Counted from the first letter of the stretch, positions 16,795 through 27,985 are shown. The stretch is DNA of 64,000 bases from Pseudomonas sp. Bc-h (GCF_002080045.1 NZ_MUIN01000006.1:83387-147386); one strand, 5' to 3'. A program made the numbers and translations. Notes: generated from the letters alone by a model not told the origin.

Positions 16795-18246
16795 TTAGAA
16801 GCCTTCAGGCGAGCGAGTGTGCCAGTCGGTAACCAATTGATACTGGTGAGCGACGTTGAGCAAGCGGCCTTCCTGGAAGTACGGCGCCAGCAATTGCACG
16901 CCAACCGGCAGGCCGTCGGCGAAACCGGCAGGCATCGACAGACCCGGCAGGCCCGCGAGGTTCGCGGTGATGGTGTAGAAGTCTTCCAGGTACTCGGCAA
17001 TCGGGTCGGCGTTCTTGGCGCCGATCTTCCAGGCCGGGTTCGGCGTGGTAGGGCCCAGGATCACATCGACTTCGGCGAAGGCGTTCATGAAGTCGTTCTT
17101 GATCAGGCGACGTATCTTCTGCGCCTGCAGGTAATACGCGTCGTAGTAACCGGCGGACAGGGCGTAGGCGCCGACCATGATCCGGCGCTGCACTTCCGGC
17201 CCGAAGCCTTCGCCACGGGAGCGTTTGTACAGATCGGTCAGGTCTTTGGGGTCTTCGCAGCGATAGCCGAAGCGCACGCCGTCGAAACGCGACAGGTTGG
17301 AAGAAGCCTCTGCCGGAGCGATCACGTAATAGGCAGGGATCGCGTGTTGCAGGTTCGGCAGGCTGACTTCCTTGACCACGGCGCCAAGCTTCTTCAGCTC
17401 TTCGACGCTGGCCATCACCAGGTCGGCGATGCGGGGGTCGAGCCCTGCACTGAAGTATTCCTTCGGCACGCCGATGCGCAGGCCTTGCAGCGAGCCGTTG
17501 AGGCTGGCGCTGTAATCGGGCACGGGTTCGTCGATGCTGGTGGAGTCATTGATGTCGAAACCGGCCATGCCTTGCAACAGCAGGGCGCAGTCTTCGGCGG
17601 TGCGCGCCATCGGACCGGCCTGATCCAGGCTCGACGCGTAGGCGATCATGCCCCAGCGCGACACGCGACCGTAGGTCGGTTTCAGGCCGGTGAGGTTGGT
17701 CAGAGCAGCCGGTTGACGAATCGAACCGCCGGTGTCGGTGCCGGTGGCGGCAGGTAACAGACGAGCGGCAACCGCGGCGGCCGAACCGCCGGACGAGCCG
17801 CCCGGTACGTGCTCAAGGTTCCACGGGTTCTTCACCGCGCCGTAGTGGCTGGACTCGTTGGCCGAACCCATGGCGAATTCGTCCATGTTGGTCTTGCCCA
17901 GGGTCACAGTGCCAGCCGCAGCCAGCTTGGCCACTATGGTGGCATCGTACGGCGCCTTGAAGTTGTCGAGCATCTTCGAGGCACAGCTGGTGCGGATGCC
18001 CTTGGTGCAGAACAGGTCCTTGTGCGCCAGCGGGGCGCCCAGCAGCGCGCCAGTCTCACCAGCGGCACGACGGGCGTCAGCGGCCTGGGCTTGAGTGATG
18101 GCCAGGTCTTCGGTGACGGAAATGAAGCTATTGAGCTGCGGGTCCAGCTGGGCGATACGCGCCAGCAGGTTGCGGGTCAATTCTTCGGAAGAAAACTTTT
18201 TATCGGCGAGTCCGCGAGCGATCTCTGCCAGAGTCATTTGATGCAT
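16795..18246 (-). CDS. gatA: Asp-tRNA(Asn)/Glu-tRNA(Gln) amidotransferase subunit A
   Basis: The 483-residue glutaminase subunit of GatCAB, of the amidase signature family. It releases ammonia from glutamine or asparagine for the transamidation step. The Ser-cisSer-Lys triad region is present: the Lys in [13 protein letters not shown] (about 77), then the Gly/Ser-rich signature [19 protein letters not shown] and the [12 protein letters not shown] segment carrying the nucleophile. Length is typical. The start [13 protein letters not shown] follows the gatC stop by 15 bases. No membrane segment or signal peptide is present. Confidence 0.97.
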   Translation of the reverse strand: MHQMTLAEIARGLADKKFSSEELTRNLLARIAQLDPQLNSFISVTEDLAITQAQAADARRAAGETGALLGAPLAHKDLFCTKGIRTSCASKMLDNFKAPYDATIVAKLAAAGTVTLGKTNMDEFAMGSANESSHYGAVKNPWNLEHVPGGSSGGSAAAVAARLLPAATGTDTGGSIRQPAALTNLTGLKPTYGRVSRWGMIAYASSLDQAGPMARTAEDCALLLQGMAGFDINDSTSIDEPVPDYSASLNGSLQGLRIGVPKEYFSAGLDPRIADLVMASVEELKKLGAVVKEVSLPNLQHAIPAYYVIAPAEASSNLSRFDGVRFGYRCEDPKDLTDLYKRSRGEGFGPEVQRRIMVGAYALSAGYYDAYYLQAQKIRRLIKNDFMNAFAEVDVILGPTTPNPAWKIGAKNADPIAEYLEDFYTITANLAGLPGLSMPAGFADGLPVGVQLLAPYFQEGRLLNVAHQYQLVTDWHTRSPEGF

Positions 18247-18261
18247 TGCAGGCTCATTCCC

Positions 18262-18549
18262 TTAGTCGATGACTTTCGGAACCAGATAAAGGCCGTCTTC
18301 GACCGCTGGTGCGATGGCTTGATAGGAATCGCGATGATTGGCTTCGCTGACCACGTCTTCACGCAGGCGTTGCGATGCTTCAAGCGGGTGCGCAAGGGGT
18401 TCGATACCGGTAGTGTCGACCGCCTGCATCTGGTCGATCAGCCCGAGAATGCTGTTCAGTGCTTCAGTAGTACGCGGGATATCGGCGTCATTGAGACCCA
18501 GTCGGGCCAGATGAGCGATTTTTTCCACGTCGGAGCGATCAAGCGCCAT
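18262..18549 (-). CDS. gatC: Asp-tRNA(Asn)/Glu-tRNA(Gln) amidotransferase subunit C
   Basis: The small 95-residue GatC subunit that wraps GatA and GatB together. It begins [19 protein letters not shown], the typical family N terminus, and ends [24 protein letters not shown]...[13 protein letters not shown]. The start at 18549 is preceded by a GGAGAA-type site; a slightly longer frame upstream (MRIPLENP) is not conserved. It is first in gatCAB and divergent from mreB, with about 207 bases between the two starts. Confidence 0.96.
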   Translation of the reverse strand: MALDRSDVEKIAHLARLGLNDADIPRTTEALNSILGLIDQMQAVDTTGIEPLAHPLEASQRLREDVVSEANHRDSYQAIAPAVEDGLYLVPKVID

Positions 18550-18683
18550 GGGGTTCTCCAGTGGAATGCGCACGGAATCAACCGTACGTCAGATTGCGGA
18601 ACACTACGCTGTTTAAACGGTCATAAGGCCGCGAACGTCGAGGGTAGTGCTCGGAAAAACAGCCAATTTAACATATTGGCTCC

Positions 18684-18712
18684 TTGCCCAAAATCCCTGT
18701 CGTTGTTAGAGT
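18684..18712 (+). promoter_or_regulatory. Candidate sigma-70 promoter of mreB
   Basis: TTGCCC and TAGAGT are separated by exactly 17 bases (18690-18706) and lie 45 bases before the mreB ATG. Each hexamer has four of six consensus positions. No better pair is seen in the gatC-mreB gap. It would also drive mreCD downstream. Confidence 0.5.
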
Positions 18713-18744
18713 TTGCCGCACTTTTTTACCCACGCGTTCCCTAG

Positions 18745-19794
<1,050 letters not shown>

Positions 19795-19819
19795 GTCGCC
19801 GGATTGCTCCATGATGTCG

Positions 19820-19848
19820 AACGGGTGGCGCTTATGGCGCTGCCCGTT
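19820..19848 (+). other. Stem-loop between mreB and mreC
   Basis: AACGGGTGGCGC and GCGCTGCCCGTT pair over all 12 positions in RNA (ten Watson-Crick and two G-U pairs) with a five-base loop. It starts 25 bases after the mreB stop and ends 135 bases before mreC. There is no T tract, so it looks more like an attenuator, processing or stability element that lets mreB be expressed above mreCD than a full terminator. Confidence 0.5.
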
Positions 19849-19983
19849 TGTGCCTGACCTGTTGACGTCTCCTCTTGATGTTGCAAGTCTTGCACACCTT
19901 CTTTCCGTCAATCCGCACCAGGCCGGTTTCATGTCGCATGAATAATCACAGCCAAACTCAAGCATCCCTGGAAGGAGCGGCCC

Positions 19984-21150
19984 ATTAAACCGCTTTTCTC
20001 AAAGGGCCCGTCGCTGGGCGTTCGTCTGTTGGTGCTGGTCGTCCTGTCTGTGGCCGTCATGGTCGTGGACGCGCGTTTCACCCTGCTCAAACCCGTGCGC
20101 AGCCAGATGTCCCTGGTCTTGATGCAGTCCTACTGGATCGCCGACCTGCCCGAACGCCTGTATCAGGGCGTCGCCAGCCAGTTTGGCAGCCGTACCGAGC
20201 TTGCCGCCGAAAACGAAAAACTCAAGACCGAGAACCTGCTGCTGCAAGGCCGCCTGCAAAAGCTCGCCGCCTTGACCGAGCAAAATGTGCGTCTGCGTGA
20301 GTTGCTCAATTCTTCTGCGCTGGTCAACGAGAAAGTCGAAGTCGCCGAGCTGATCGGCATGGACCCCAACCCCTTCACCCATCGCATCATCATCAACAAG
20401 GGTGAGCGGGACGGCGTGGTATTGGGGCAGCCAGTACTCGATGCGCGTGGACTGATGGGGCAGGTGGTCGAATTGATGCCGTACACCTCCCGTGTCCTGC
20501 TGCTCACCGACACCACCCACAGCATCCCCGTGCAGGTGAATCGCAACGGCTTGCGCGCCATCGCCAGTGGTACCGGCAACCCGGAGCGCCTGGAACTGCG
20601 TCACGTGGCCGACACCGCTGACATCAAGGAAGGCGACCTGCTGGTGAGTTCCGGTCTGGGGCAGCGCTTCCCCGCCGGGTATCCGGTGGCGACGGTCAAG
20701 GAAGTCATTCATGACTCCGGTCAGCCCTTTGCCATCGTTCGCGCCGTCCCGACTGCCGCACTGAACCGCAGCCGTTATCTGCTGCTGGTGTTCTCCGACG
20801 GGCGCTCCCCTGAAGAGCGCGCTGCCGATGCGGCGCAACAGCAGGAATCGCTGGACCGCCAGGCGGCTGATCCTTCCGCAGTGCCTTCGGCGACTGTTCC
20901 GGGTGCCGCACCGGCTGCCACGCCGAACAAGCCTGTCGTTCCGGCGACCGTGCCCAAACCTGCTGCCGCCGGCCACAGCACGCCCGCAACCCCGGCGGCG
21001 TCAACGGCTGCTCCCGCTGCAGCACCGGCGGCAACACCCGCCAAGCCCACTGCAAGCAAACCGCCCGCCAAGCCCGTTGCCAAACCTGCAACGCCTAAAT
21101 CGGCGACGCCGGCTGCCGCCCCTGCGGCGACACGCGAGAGGGAAGAATAA
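19984..21150 (+). CDS. mreC: Rod shape-determining protein MreC; probable ATT start
   Basis: The bitopic elongasome protein linking MreB to periplasmic cell wall enzymes, 388 residues from the start chosen. Residues 1-10 are cytoplasmic (KPLFSKGPS), a transmembrane helix follows (about 12-30), then a coiled coil (about 68-105) and the MreC beta-domain core (about 110-265). From about residue 277 to the end is a low-complexity Pro/Ala/Thr/Lys tail. No ATG or GTG exists between the in-frame TGA at 19939 and the TTG at 20029, and the TTG would remove the cytoplasmic end and half of the helix. The ATT at 19984 lies six bases after AAGGAG and yields the expected N terminus. The stop overlaps mreD by one base (TAATG). 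Confidence 0.9.
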   Translation: MKPLFSKGPSLGVRLLVLVVLSVAVMVVDARFTLLKPVRSQMSLVLMQSYWIADLPERLYQGVASQFGSRTELAAENEKLKTENLLLQGRLQKLAALTEQNVRLRELLNSSALVNEKVEVAELIGMDPNPFTHRIIINKGERDGVVLGQPVLDARGLMGQVVELMPYTSRVLLLTDTTHSIPVQVNRNGLRAIASGTGNPERLELRHVADTADIKEGDLLVSSGLGQRFPAGYPVATVKEVIHDSGQPFAIVRAVPTAALNRSRYLLLVFSDGRSPEERAADAAQQQESLDRQAADPSAVPSATVPGAAPAATPNKPVVPATVPKPAAAGHSTPATPAASTAAPAAAPAATPAKPTASKPPAKPVAKPATPKSATPAAAPAATREREE

Positions 21151-21641
21151 TGGCTCGTCACGCTCCCGCGCGAAACGGCTGGGTAGTCTGGTTGACCTTC
21201 GTCATCGGTCTGCTGCTCAGTGTTTCGCCGCTCCCGCAATTCATGGAAATTTTTCGCCCGCTGTGGCTCGCGCTGCTCCTGGCGTTCTGGGCGTTGGCCT
21301 TGCCACACAAGATCGGCATGGTCACAGCCTGGATGCTGGGGCTGGCCGAGGATGTGCTGTATGGCACGCTGTTGGGGCAGAACGCGTTGATCCTGACGCT
21401 GATCACCTTTCTGGTGTTGTCGCTGCAGCAGCGTCTGCGGATGTTCCCGATGTGGCAGCAATGCCTGGTGATTCTGGTGATCTTCGGTCTCGCGCAGTTG
21501 GTCCAGCTGTGGCTCAGCGCACTAACCGGCAACCGCCAGCCGACCCTTGCCCTCGTATTGCCGGCGCTGGTCAGTGCCTTGCTCTGGCCGTGGGTCAGTT
21601 ACGGCCTGCGCGGACTGCGCCTGCGTTTGAAGATCAACTGA
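21150..21641 (+). CDS. mreD: Rod shape-determining protein MreD
   Basis: A 163-residue inner-membrane protein with five or six hydrophobic helices and little soluble sequence, typical of MreD. It bridges MreC with the PBP2-RodA elongasome complex. The segment WMLGLAEDVLYGTLLGQNAL is the conserved mid-protein patch with charged residues within the membrane region. It overlaps the mreC stop, so it is translationally coupled. It is followed by a single REP unit and then maf. Confidence 0.95.
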   Translation: MARHAPARNGWVVWLTFVIGLLLSVSPLPQFMEIFRPLWLALLLAFWALALPHKIGMVTAWMLGLAEDVLYGTLLGQNALILTLITFLVLSLQQRLRMFPMWQQCLVILVIFGLAQLVQLWLSALTGNRQPTLALVLPALVSALLWPWVSYGLRGLRLRLKIN

Positions 21642-21674
21642 GCCGAAGGGCTTCGAACGGTTGGCGCTTTCAAG

Positions 21675-21711
21675 GGCGCCACCGCCGGCAAGCCGGACTG
21701 CTACAGGACCA
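21675..21711 (-). repeat. Single REP unit
   Basis: One copy of the main REP family in reverse orientation: GGCGCCACCGCCGGCAAGCC followed by GGACTGCTACAGGA. The opposing unit seen at the doublets is absent. It lies between mreD and maf, just after the mreD stop. Confidence 0.7.
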
Positions 21712-21767
21712 AGCCCCACGGCTTTGAGGTTCGCCTAAGCTTGTGATCAATGACACGGAGACGTCCC

Positions 21768-22379
21768 ATGCCACAACTTCTACTCGCCTCCGGCTCCCCG
21801 CGCCGTCGTGAATTGCTCGCACAGATCGGCGTGCCGTTCACCACGCTCAGCGCCGATATCGACGAAACCCCTTTCAAAGACGAAACCCCAGCCGCGTACG
21901 TCGAGCGTCTGGCTCGGGGCAAGGCAGACGCCGGCCTGCTGCAGCTCGCCAATGATCCCGCTTACTCCACCGCCTGCGTACTTGGCGCCGATACCGCCGT
22001 GGTTCTCGAGGGGCGCATTCTCGGCAAGCCTGTCGATGAAGCCGACGCGCTGGCGATGCTCGCCGCCTTGTCGAATCGCGAACATGAAGTCCTGACAGCC
22101 ATCGCCGTGGTCGACGAAAAGCACTGCGAAACCCGGGTGGTGAGCAGCCAGGTGCGTTTCCGTGCGATTACAACCGAAGAAGCCCGTGCCTACTGGGCCA
22201 GTGGCGAGCCGTGCGATAAAGCGGGCAGCTACGGGATTCAGGGTCTTGGCGCCGTCTTCGTGGAAAACCTTGCGGGCAGCTATTCCGCGGTGGTGGGGCT
22301 GCCGTTATGCGAAACCGCAGAAATACTTCAGCGTTTCGGCATACCCTGTTGGCAATGCCTGGAAGGTGAGAAGCCATGA
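21768..22379 (+). CDS. maf: Maf family nucleotide pyrophosphatase (dTTP/UTP type)
   Basis: A 203-residue house-cleaning enzyme that hydrolyses dTTP, UTP or modified pyrimidine triphosphates to monophosphates. Conserved features are [14 protein letters not shown] at the N terminus, the Asp/Glu substrate site [17 protein letters not shown] (about 71) and [31 protein letters not shown] near the end, the tract that marks this subfamily. The start at 21768 is chosen because [10 protein letters not shown] fits the family; six codons upstream in frame are not conserved. It overlaps the rng start by four bases (ATGA). Confidence 0.94.
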   Translation: MPQLLLASGSPRRRELLAQIGVPFTTLSADIDETPFKDETPAAYVERLARGKADAGLLQLANDPAYSTACVLGADTAVVLEGRILGKPVDEADALAMLAALSNREHEVLTAIAVVDEKHCETRVVSSQVRFRAITTEEARAYWASGEPCDKAGSYGIQGLGAVFVENLAGSYSAVVGLPLCETAEILQRFGIPCWQCLEGEKP

Positions 22380-23833
22380 GTGAAGAGATTCTGATCAACA
22401 TCACGCCGATGGAGTCGCGCGTGGCCGTCGTCGAGAACGGGGTTTTGCAGGAGGTTCACGTCGAACGCACCCAGCGTCGCGGGATCGTCGGCAACATCTA
22501 CAAGGGCAAAGTGGTGCGCGTGCTGCCTGGCATGCAGGCAGCGTTCATCGACATTGGTCTGGATCGCGCGGCATTCATTCATGCTTCGGAAATCTCGATG
22601 CGTGAGGGCCCGGCAGTTGAAACCATCAGCTCGCTGGTGCATGAAGGCCAGAGCCTCGTCGTGCAGGTCACCAAGGACCCGATCGGCAGCAAAGGCGCGC
22701 GCCTCACCACTCAACTGTCCATTCCGTCGCGCTATCTGGTGTACATGCCGCGCACGGCGCATGTCGGTATTTCCCTGAAAATCGAAGACGAAGCCGAGCG
22801 CGAGCGCCTCAAGCAGGTGGTCAGCGATTGTGTTGCCAAGGAGGGGATCAAGGAGAAGGGCGGTTTCATCCTGCGCACGGCTGCCGAGGGCGCCGGGGCC
22901 GATGAAATCATGATGGACATCCGCTACCTGCGGCGCTTGTGGGACCAGATTGGCGAGCAGATCAAGACCATCAGCCCGGCCAGCGTGATCTACGAAGACC
23001 TTGGCCTGGCGCTGCGCACCCTGCGCGATCTGGTCAGCCCGCGCATTGAGAAGATTCGCATCGATTCGCGGGAAACCTTCCAGAAGACTACTCAGTTCGT
23101 GGCCGAGTTGATGCCGGAAATCGCCGACCGCCTGGAGCACTACCCAGGCGAACGGCCGATTTTCGACCTGTACGGCGTCGAAGACGAAATCCAGAGAGCA
23201 CTGGATCGCAAGGTGCCGTTGAAATCCGGTGGCTACCTGGTGATCGATCCGGCGGAAGCGATGACCACCATCGACGTCAACACCGGGGCGTTCGTCGGCC
23301 ATCGCAACCTCGAAGAAACCATCTTCAAGACCAACCTTGAAGCCGCGACCGCCATCGCCCGCCAGCTGCGCCTGCGCAACATCGGCGGGATCATCATCAT
23401 CGATTTCATCGACATGGAGGATGGCGAGCATCAGCGTCAGGTGCTGCGCACGTTGGAGAAGCAGCTGGAGCGCGACCACGCCAAGACCAACATCATCGGC
23501 ATCACCGAGCTGGGTCTGGTGCAGATGACCCGCAAGCGCACCCGTGAAAGCCTTGAGCAGGTGCTGTGCGAGCCGTGCAGCAGTTGTCAGGGCCGCGGCA
23601 AGCTGAAAACCCCTGAAACCATATGCTATGAGATCTTTCGCGAGATTTTGCGCGAAGCTCGCGCCTATCAGGCCTTGGGGTACAGGGTGCTGGCGAACCA
23701 GAAAGTGGTTGATCGCCTGCTCGATGAAGAGTCGGGTAACGTGGCGGAGCTTGAGGTGTTCATCGGTCGGACCATTCGTTTTCAGGTCGAAACCATGTAC
23801 TCCCAGGAACAATACGACGTTGTGCTGCTCTGA
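22376..23833 (+). CDS. rng: Ribonuclease G
   Basis: A 485-residue endoribonuclease of the RNase E/G family that matures the 5' end of 16S rRNA and degrades some mRNAs. It shows an S1 RNA-binding domain (about 38-125), 5'-sensor and RNase H-like parts, and the catalytic Asp region [12 protein letters not shown] (about 298) with [11 protein letters not shown] (about 340). The zinc-link Cys pair is in [11 protein letters not shown] (about 400). There is no long C-terminal scaffold, which separates it from RNase E. Its ATG overlaps the maf stop. It belongs to the conserved mreBCD-maf-rng-yhdP run. Confidence 0.97.
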   Translation: MSEEILINITPMESRVAVVENGVLQEVHVERTQRRGIVGNIYKGKVVRVLPGMQAAFIDIGLDRAAFIHASEISMREGPAVETISSLVHEGQSLVVQVTKDPIGSKGARLTTQLSIPSRYLVYMPRTAHVGISLKIEDEAERERLKQVVSDCVAKEGIKEKGGFILRTAAEGAGADEIMMDIRYLRRLWDQIGEQIKTISPASVIYEDLGLALRTLRDLVSPRIEKIRIDSRETFQKTTQFVAELMPEIADRLEHYPGERPIFDLYGVEDEIQRALDRKVPLKSGGYLVIDPAEAMTTIDVNTGAFVGHRNLEETIFKTNLEAATAIARQLRLRNIGGIIIIDFIDMEDGEHQRQVLRTLEKQLERDHAKTNIIGITELGLVQMTRKRTRESLEQVLCEPCSSCQGRGKLKTPETICYEIFREILREARAYQALGYRVLANQKVVDRLLDEESGNVAELEVFIGRTIRFQVETMYSQEQYDVVLL

Positions 23834-24027
23834 GTGTGCTCAAGGGCCGCGGTGCAGAGCATCGCCTGGCTGTTGAGCCCGGCAGATCAAGCCCGGCAGC
23901 GGGCCGACGGCAAGGATGCCCTTCAAAGAGAACTATGCGTGGCGAATGAGCACTTCCCGGATCTGACCCCAGCTGCACGCTTGAGCCGGTCGCCATTTAT
24001 AGACTCTCGGAATGGAGGCTGCGTGAC

Positions 24028-27000
24028 ATGGAGCGTCTGACGCGTTTCTTCGCGGCCCTGACACGCTGGGGCTTGAGCTTGTGCGCGCTGATTGTGGTGC
24101 TGGTGGCCTTGTACGTCAGCGTGGGCCGGGAGCTGGTGCCGATGGTGGCCGAGTATCGCGCCGACGTCGAAGCCAAGGCCGAGGCCGCTGTCGGGATGCC
24201 TGTCAGTGTGGGACGGCTCGAAGGCAGCTGGAGCGGTTTTTCACCGATCTTCGTCGCGCGGGACGTAATGGTCGGGCAGGGTGCCAATTCTGTCCGCCTC
24301 GATCACGTGCGTGCCGTGCCGGACCTTTGGGCCAGCATCAAGGCCCGTCAGGTACGCATAGCCCGGCTTGAACTCGATGGTCTGCAACTGGGCCTGAAGG
24401 AGGACAAGGACGGCCACTGGGCGCTTCAGGGCCTGCCAGTGCAGGACGACAAGCCTTTCGACCCCGAACAGACCCTCAAGCAAATGCAGATGATCTCGCA
24501 GTTGTCGCTGTTCGACAGCCAGATCACCTTGCAACCCTACGATCAGGCGCCGCTGACACTGACCTACGTCAGCATGACCCTCAAGACCGGCAGCGTTCAC
24601 CAGCGTCTGGATGCGCGCGTGACCCTGCCTGACGGCCAGCCGCTTTCGCTCAACGTGCGCTCGAAAATACGCGCCAGCGCCTGGCGTGAGGGTGAGGCCG
24701 AGACCTATCTGAGCCTGCCGCAGAGCGACTGGTCCAAGTGGCTGCCGAAGAGCCTGACCCGCGACTGGAAGATCAACAACCTCAAGGCTGGCGGCGAGTT
24801 CTGGCTGACGTGGGGCAAGGGCAATCTGCAGACTGCCGTCGCGCGGCTCAACGCCCCGCAGTTCAAGGGCGCCTACGCCGATCGCAAATCCTCGAAGATC
24901 GACAACCTGGCACTCAACGCCTGGTTTCAGCGCGATGAAACAGGCTTCACCGTGGCCCTTGACTCACTGGGCATGGACATTGCCAGCAAGCGCTGGGAAA
25001 GCCGCATCCAGCTGAAACAGACGGCGGCCACGTCAGACAGCGAAGAGCTGTGGCATGTGCAGGCCGACCGCATTGACCTGACGCCGGTCACCCCATTGCT
25101 GGACTCACTTGCCCCATTGCCCGACAAGCTGATGGTGGTCCTCGATCACCTGAACTTCACCGGTGGCGTACGCAATTTGCTGCTCGACTATCGCCCGCAG
25201 GCCGAAGGTCCCAAGCGTTTGAGCTTCGCGGCCAACGTCGACAAGCTCGGTTTCGACGCCTACCACGGCGCGCCAGCCGCCGGAAACGTCAGCGGCGCCA
25301 TCAGCGGCGATCTGGGGCAGGGCGAACTACGTCTGAACACCGACGACTTCATGCTGCACCTGGACCCGATCTTCAAGAATGCCTGGCATTACAACCACGC
25401 TGAGGCGCGCCTGACTTACGCGCTGGACGATCAAGGCTTCACGCTGATAGCGCCGTACATCAAGGTACTTGGCGATGAAGGCAAGATCGCTGCGGATTTT
25501 CTCATTCGCCTGCATTTCAACCACGATCAGGAAGACTACATGGACCTGCGCGTGGGCATGGTCGATGGCGATGGCAAATACACGTCGAAATACTTGCCGG
25601 CGGTGCTCAATCCGGGCGTCGATCAATGGCTGCGCACGGCGGTTTTGAGCGGCAACGTCAAGGAAGGTTTTTTCCAGTATCAGGGCTCGATCAACCACGA
25701 CGCGCCGGATGTGGCACGGGTCATCACGCTGTTCTTCAAGGTGCAGAACGCCAATCTGGCATTCCAGCCGGGCTGGCCGCAACTCACCGGCGTCGACGGC
25801 AACGTTTTCGTCGAAAACAGCGGCGTGCGGGTTCGTGCCAGCAAAGGCCAGTTGCTGGGAACGCAGGTCAGCAATGTGGCGGTCGATGTTCCCCACACGC
25901 CGCCCGGGCAATCCAGCCATCTGCTGGTCGACGGCGACTTCAACGGCAGTCTGCAGGATGGCATGAAGATTCTGCAGGAGGCGCCCATCGGCACCGCTCA
26001 GACCTTCACCGGTTGGCAGGCCGAAGGGCCGCTCCAGGGCCATATCAATCTCGACGTTCCGCTGGTCAAGGGCCAGGAGCCGAAGGTCGCGGTGGACTTC
26101 AATACCGACGGTGCGCGACTGCGGCTGCCGGACCCGGTGTTGGATCTGACCCAGCTCAAGGGCAACTTCCGGTTCGACATCGCCAAAGGGTTGAGTGGCA
26201 AGAACATCAAGGCCGTGGCATTCGACAAACCGTTGACCGCCGAGATCTTCGCCGAGGGCAAGCCCGGTGCTCCGGTGACGCGAATCTCTGCTTCAAGCCA
26301 GATTGCGACCAAGCGCCTCACCGACTGGCTGGGCGTGACTCAGCCGTTGCCGGTGTCGGGTGATCTGCCGTATCAACTGGAAGTTTCGCTCGCCAATGGC
26401 GACAACCAACTGCGGATCAATTCCAGCCTCAAAGGTTTGAACGTCGACTTGCCCGCGCCGTTTGGCAAGACCGCCGACGAGACACGCGACACGGATTTCC
26501 GAATGAACCTGCAAGGGCCTGAGCGTCGTATCACCGTCGGCTACGGCAATCTGGCCAACTTTGCGTTTGCCTCTCCACCGGGCAAGTTCGCGGATGGCCG
26601 TGGCGAGCTGTTCCTTGGCCAAGGCGGCGCTATCGTTCCCGAAGCCAAGGGCTTGCGTGTGCGTGGCTCACTGTCCGAGCTGGACATCGCGCCCTGGCAG
26701 TCGATGGTTGAGCGCTACGCCGGTAATGATCCGGGTGGGAGCGCCAAACAACTGCTGAGCGGCGTCGATCTGCAGATCGGCAAGCTCACTGCCATGGGCA
26801 CGACGCTGGAGTCTGCCAGCGTGCAGCTCAAGCGCAGCGATGCCAGTTGGGGCCTTGCGCTGGACAGCTCGAAGATCAAGGGCACGGCCACGTTGCCGGA
26901 CAACAAGGCCACGCCCGCCGACATCAATCTGCTGTTCGTGAAACTGCCCGCGCCAGACCCGAACGCGGCAGTGGTCGAAAACGCGCCGGACCCGCTGGCG

Positions 27001-27843
27001 GACGTCGATCCGCGCAACATTCCGGCGATGAACATCAAGATCACCCAGCTGTTCCAGGGCGATCAATTGGTCGGAGCCTGGTCGCTCAAGGTGCGCTCGA
27101 CGCCGAACGGGATTCAGATGTCGGACATGAGCATGGGGCTCAAAGGCATGTTGCTGCAGGGCAGTGGCGGCTGGGAGGGCACACCGGGTGCGACCAACAG
27201 CTGGATCAAAGGCCAGGTGGCCGGCAAGAACCTGGCTGACGTGCTGCAGGCCTGGGGGTTCGCGCCGACCGTCACCAGTCAGGAGTTCGAGCTTAACGTC
27301 GACGGTCGTTGGCCAGGCTCACCGGCGTGGGTTGGCCTCAAGCGCTATTCCGGCAGCCTCGACGCTACGCTGAAAAACGGCCAGTTCGTCGAAGTCGAAG
27401 GTGGCGCGCAGGCGCTGCGGGTGTTCGGCCTGCTCAACTTCAACTCCATTGGCCGGCGTCTGCGTCTGGACTTCTCCGACCTGCTGGGCAAAGGGCTGAG
27501 CTATGACAAGGTCAAGGGACTGCTGGTGGCCAGCGATGGCGTTTACGTCACCCGCGATCCGATCACCCTGATCGGTCCGTCGAGCAATCTCGAGCTCAAT
27601 GGCACCCTGGACATGGTCCGCGATCGTGTCGACGCCAAGCTGTTGGTGACCTTGCCCGTGACCAACAACCTGCCGATTGCCGCGTTGATCGTCGGCGCTC
27701 CGGCCATCGGCGGCGCGTTGTTCCTGGTCGACAAACTCCTGGGTGACCGCGTGGCTCGTTTCGCCAGTGTGCAATACAAGGTCGAAGGCCCCTGGAAAGA
27801 GCCTAAAATCACCTTCGACAAGCCATTCGAGAAGCCGCAATAA
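24028..27843 (+). CDS. yhdP: YhdP family AsmA-like envelope protein
   Basis: A very long (1271 residues) inner-membrane-anchored periplasmic protein. One N-terminal transmembrane helix (about 14-34, LSLCALIVVLVALYVSV) is followed by an extended beta-rich region built from AsmA/DUF3971-type repeats that form a hydrophobic groove. In E. coli YhdP works with TamB and YdbH to move phospholipids to the outer membrane. The C-terminal part (from about 1180) has YDKVKGLLVASDGVYVTRDPITLIGPSSNLELNG, common to this family. It starts at ATG 24028 with GGAGG nine bases before. It sits between rng and a nitrilase-family gene, an order known in other pseudomonads. Confidence 0.94.
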   Translation: MERLTRFFAALTRWGLSLCALIVVLVALYVSVGRELVPMVAEYRADVEAKAEAAVGMPVSVGRLEGSWSGFSPIFVARDVMVGQGANSVRLDHVRAVPDLWASIKARQVRIARLELDGLQLGLKEDKDGHWALQGLPVQDDKPFDPEQTLKQMQMISQLSLFDSQITLQPYDQAPLTLTYVSMTLKTGSVHQRLDARVTLPDGQPLSLNVRSKIRASAWREGEAETYLSLPQSDWSKWLPKSLTRDWKINNLKAGGEFWLTWGKGNLQTAVARLNAPQFKGAYADRKSSKIDNLALNAWFQRDETGFTVALDSLGMDIASKRWESRIQLKQTAATSDSEELWHVQADRIDLTPVTPLLDSLAPLPDKLMVVLDHLNFTGGVRNLLLDYRPQAEGPKRLSFAANVDKLGFDAYHGAPAAGNVSGAISGDLGQGELRLNTDDFMLHLDPIFKNAWHYNHAEARLTYALDDQGFTLIAPYIKVLGDEGKIAADFLIRLHFNHDQEDYMDLRVGMVDGDGKYTSKYLPAVLNPGVDQWLRTAVLSGNVKEGFFQYQGSINHDAPDVARVITLFFKVQNANLAFQPGWPQLTGVDGNVFVENSGVRVRASKGQLLGTQVSNVAVDVPHTPPGQSSHLLVDGDFNGSLQDGMKILQEAPIGTAQTFTGWQAEGPLQGHINLDVPLVKGQEPKVAVDFNTDGARLRLPDPVLDLTQLKGNFRFDIAKGLSGKNIKAVAFDKPLTAEIFAEGKPGAPVTRISASSQIATKRLTDWLGVTQPLPVSGDLPYQLEVSLANGDNQLRINSSLKGLNVDLPAPFGKTADETRDTDFRMNLQGPERRITVGYGNLANFAFASPPGKFADGRGELFLGQGGAIVPEAKGLRVRGSLSELDIAPWQSMVERYAGNDPGGSAKQLLSGVDLQIGKLTAMGTTLESASVQLKRSDASWGLALDSSKIKGTATLPDNKATPADINLLFVKLPAPDPNAAVVENAPDPLADVDPRNIPAMNIKITQLFQGDQLVGAWSLKVRSTPNGIQMSDMSMGLKGMLLQGSGGWEGTPGATNSWIKGQVAGKNLADVLQAWGFAPTVTSQEFELNVDGRWPGSPAWVGLKRYSGSLDATLKNGQFVEVEGGAQALRVFGLLNFNSIGRRLRLDFSDLLGKGLSYDKVKGLLVASDGVYVTRDPITLIGPSSNLELNGTLDMVRDRVDAKLLVTLPVTNNLPIAALIVGAPAIGGALFLVDKLLGDRVARFASVQYKVEGPWKEPKITFDKPFEKPQ

Positions 27844-27883
27844 GAATCGCGGGTCCGATTATCTGGCAGGCGATGCCTCTGTG

Positions 27884-27946
27884 CAGTCCGGCTTGCCGGC
27901 GGCAGCGTCAGAGATTTCAGCATTGTCGGTAAGTCGGGCTGCGGCG
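27884..27946. repeat. Degenerate REP doublet
   Basis: Left unit AGTCCGGCTTGCCGGCGGCA is intact; the right unit (GTCGGTAAGTCGGGCTGCGG) is diverged. It lies between the yhdP stop and the nitrilase-family gene, about 40 bases upstream of that start. Confidence 0.65.
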
Positions 27947-27985
27947 CTTGGAGTACAGTGCAGTTCTATCGATCAAGGAGCACTC

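Noticed and set aside
15542..16798. Plus-strand 418-codon open frame
   Set aside because: Antisense to gatB. No ribosome site or family pattern.
22328..23812. Minus-strand 494-codon open frame
   Set aside because: Antisense to rng, with all RNase G motifs on the plus strand.
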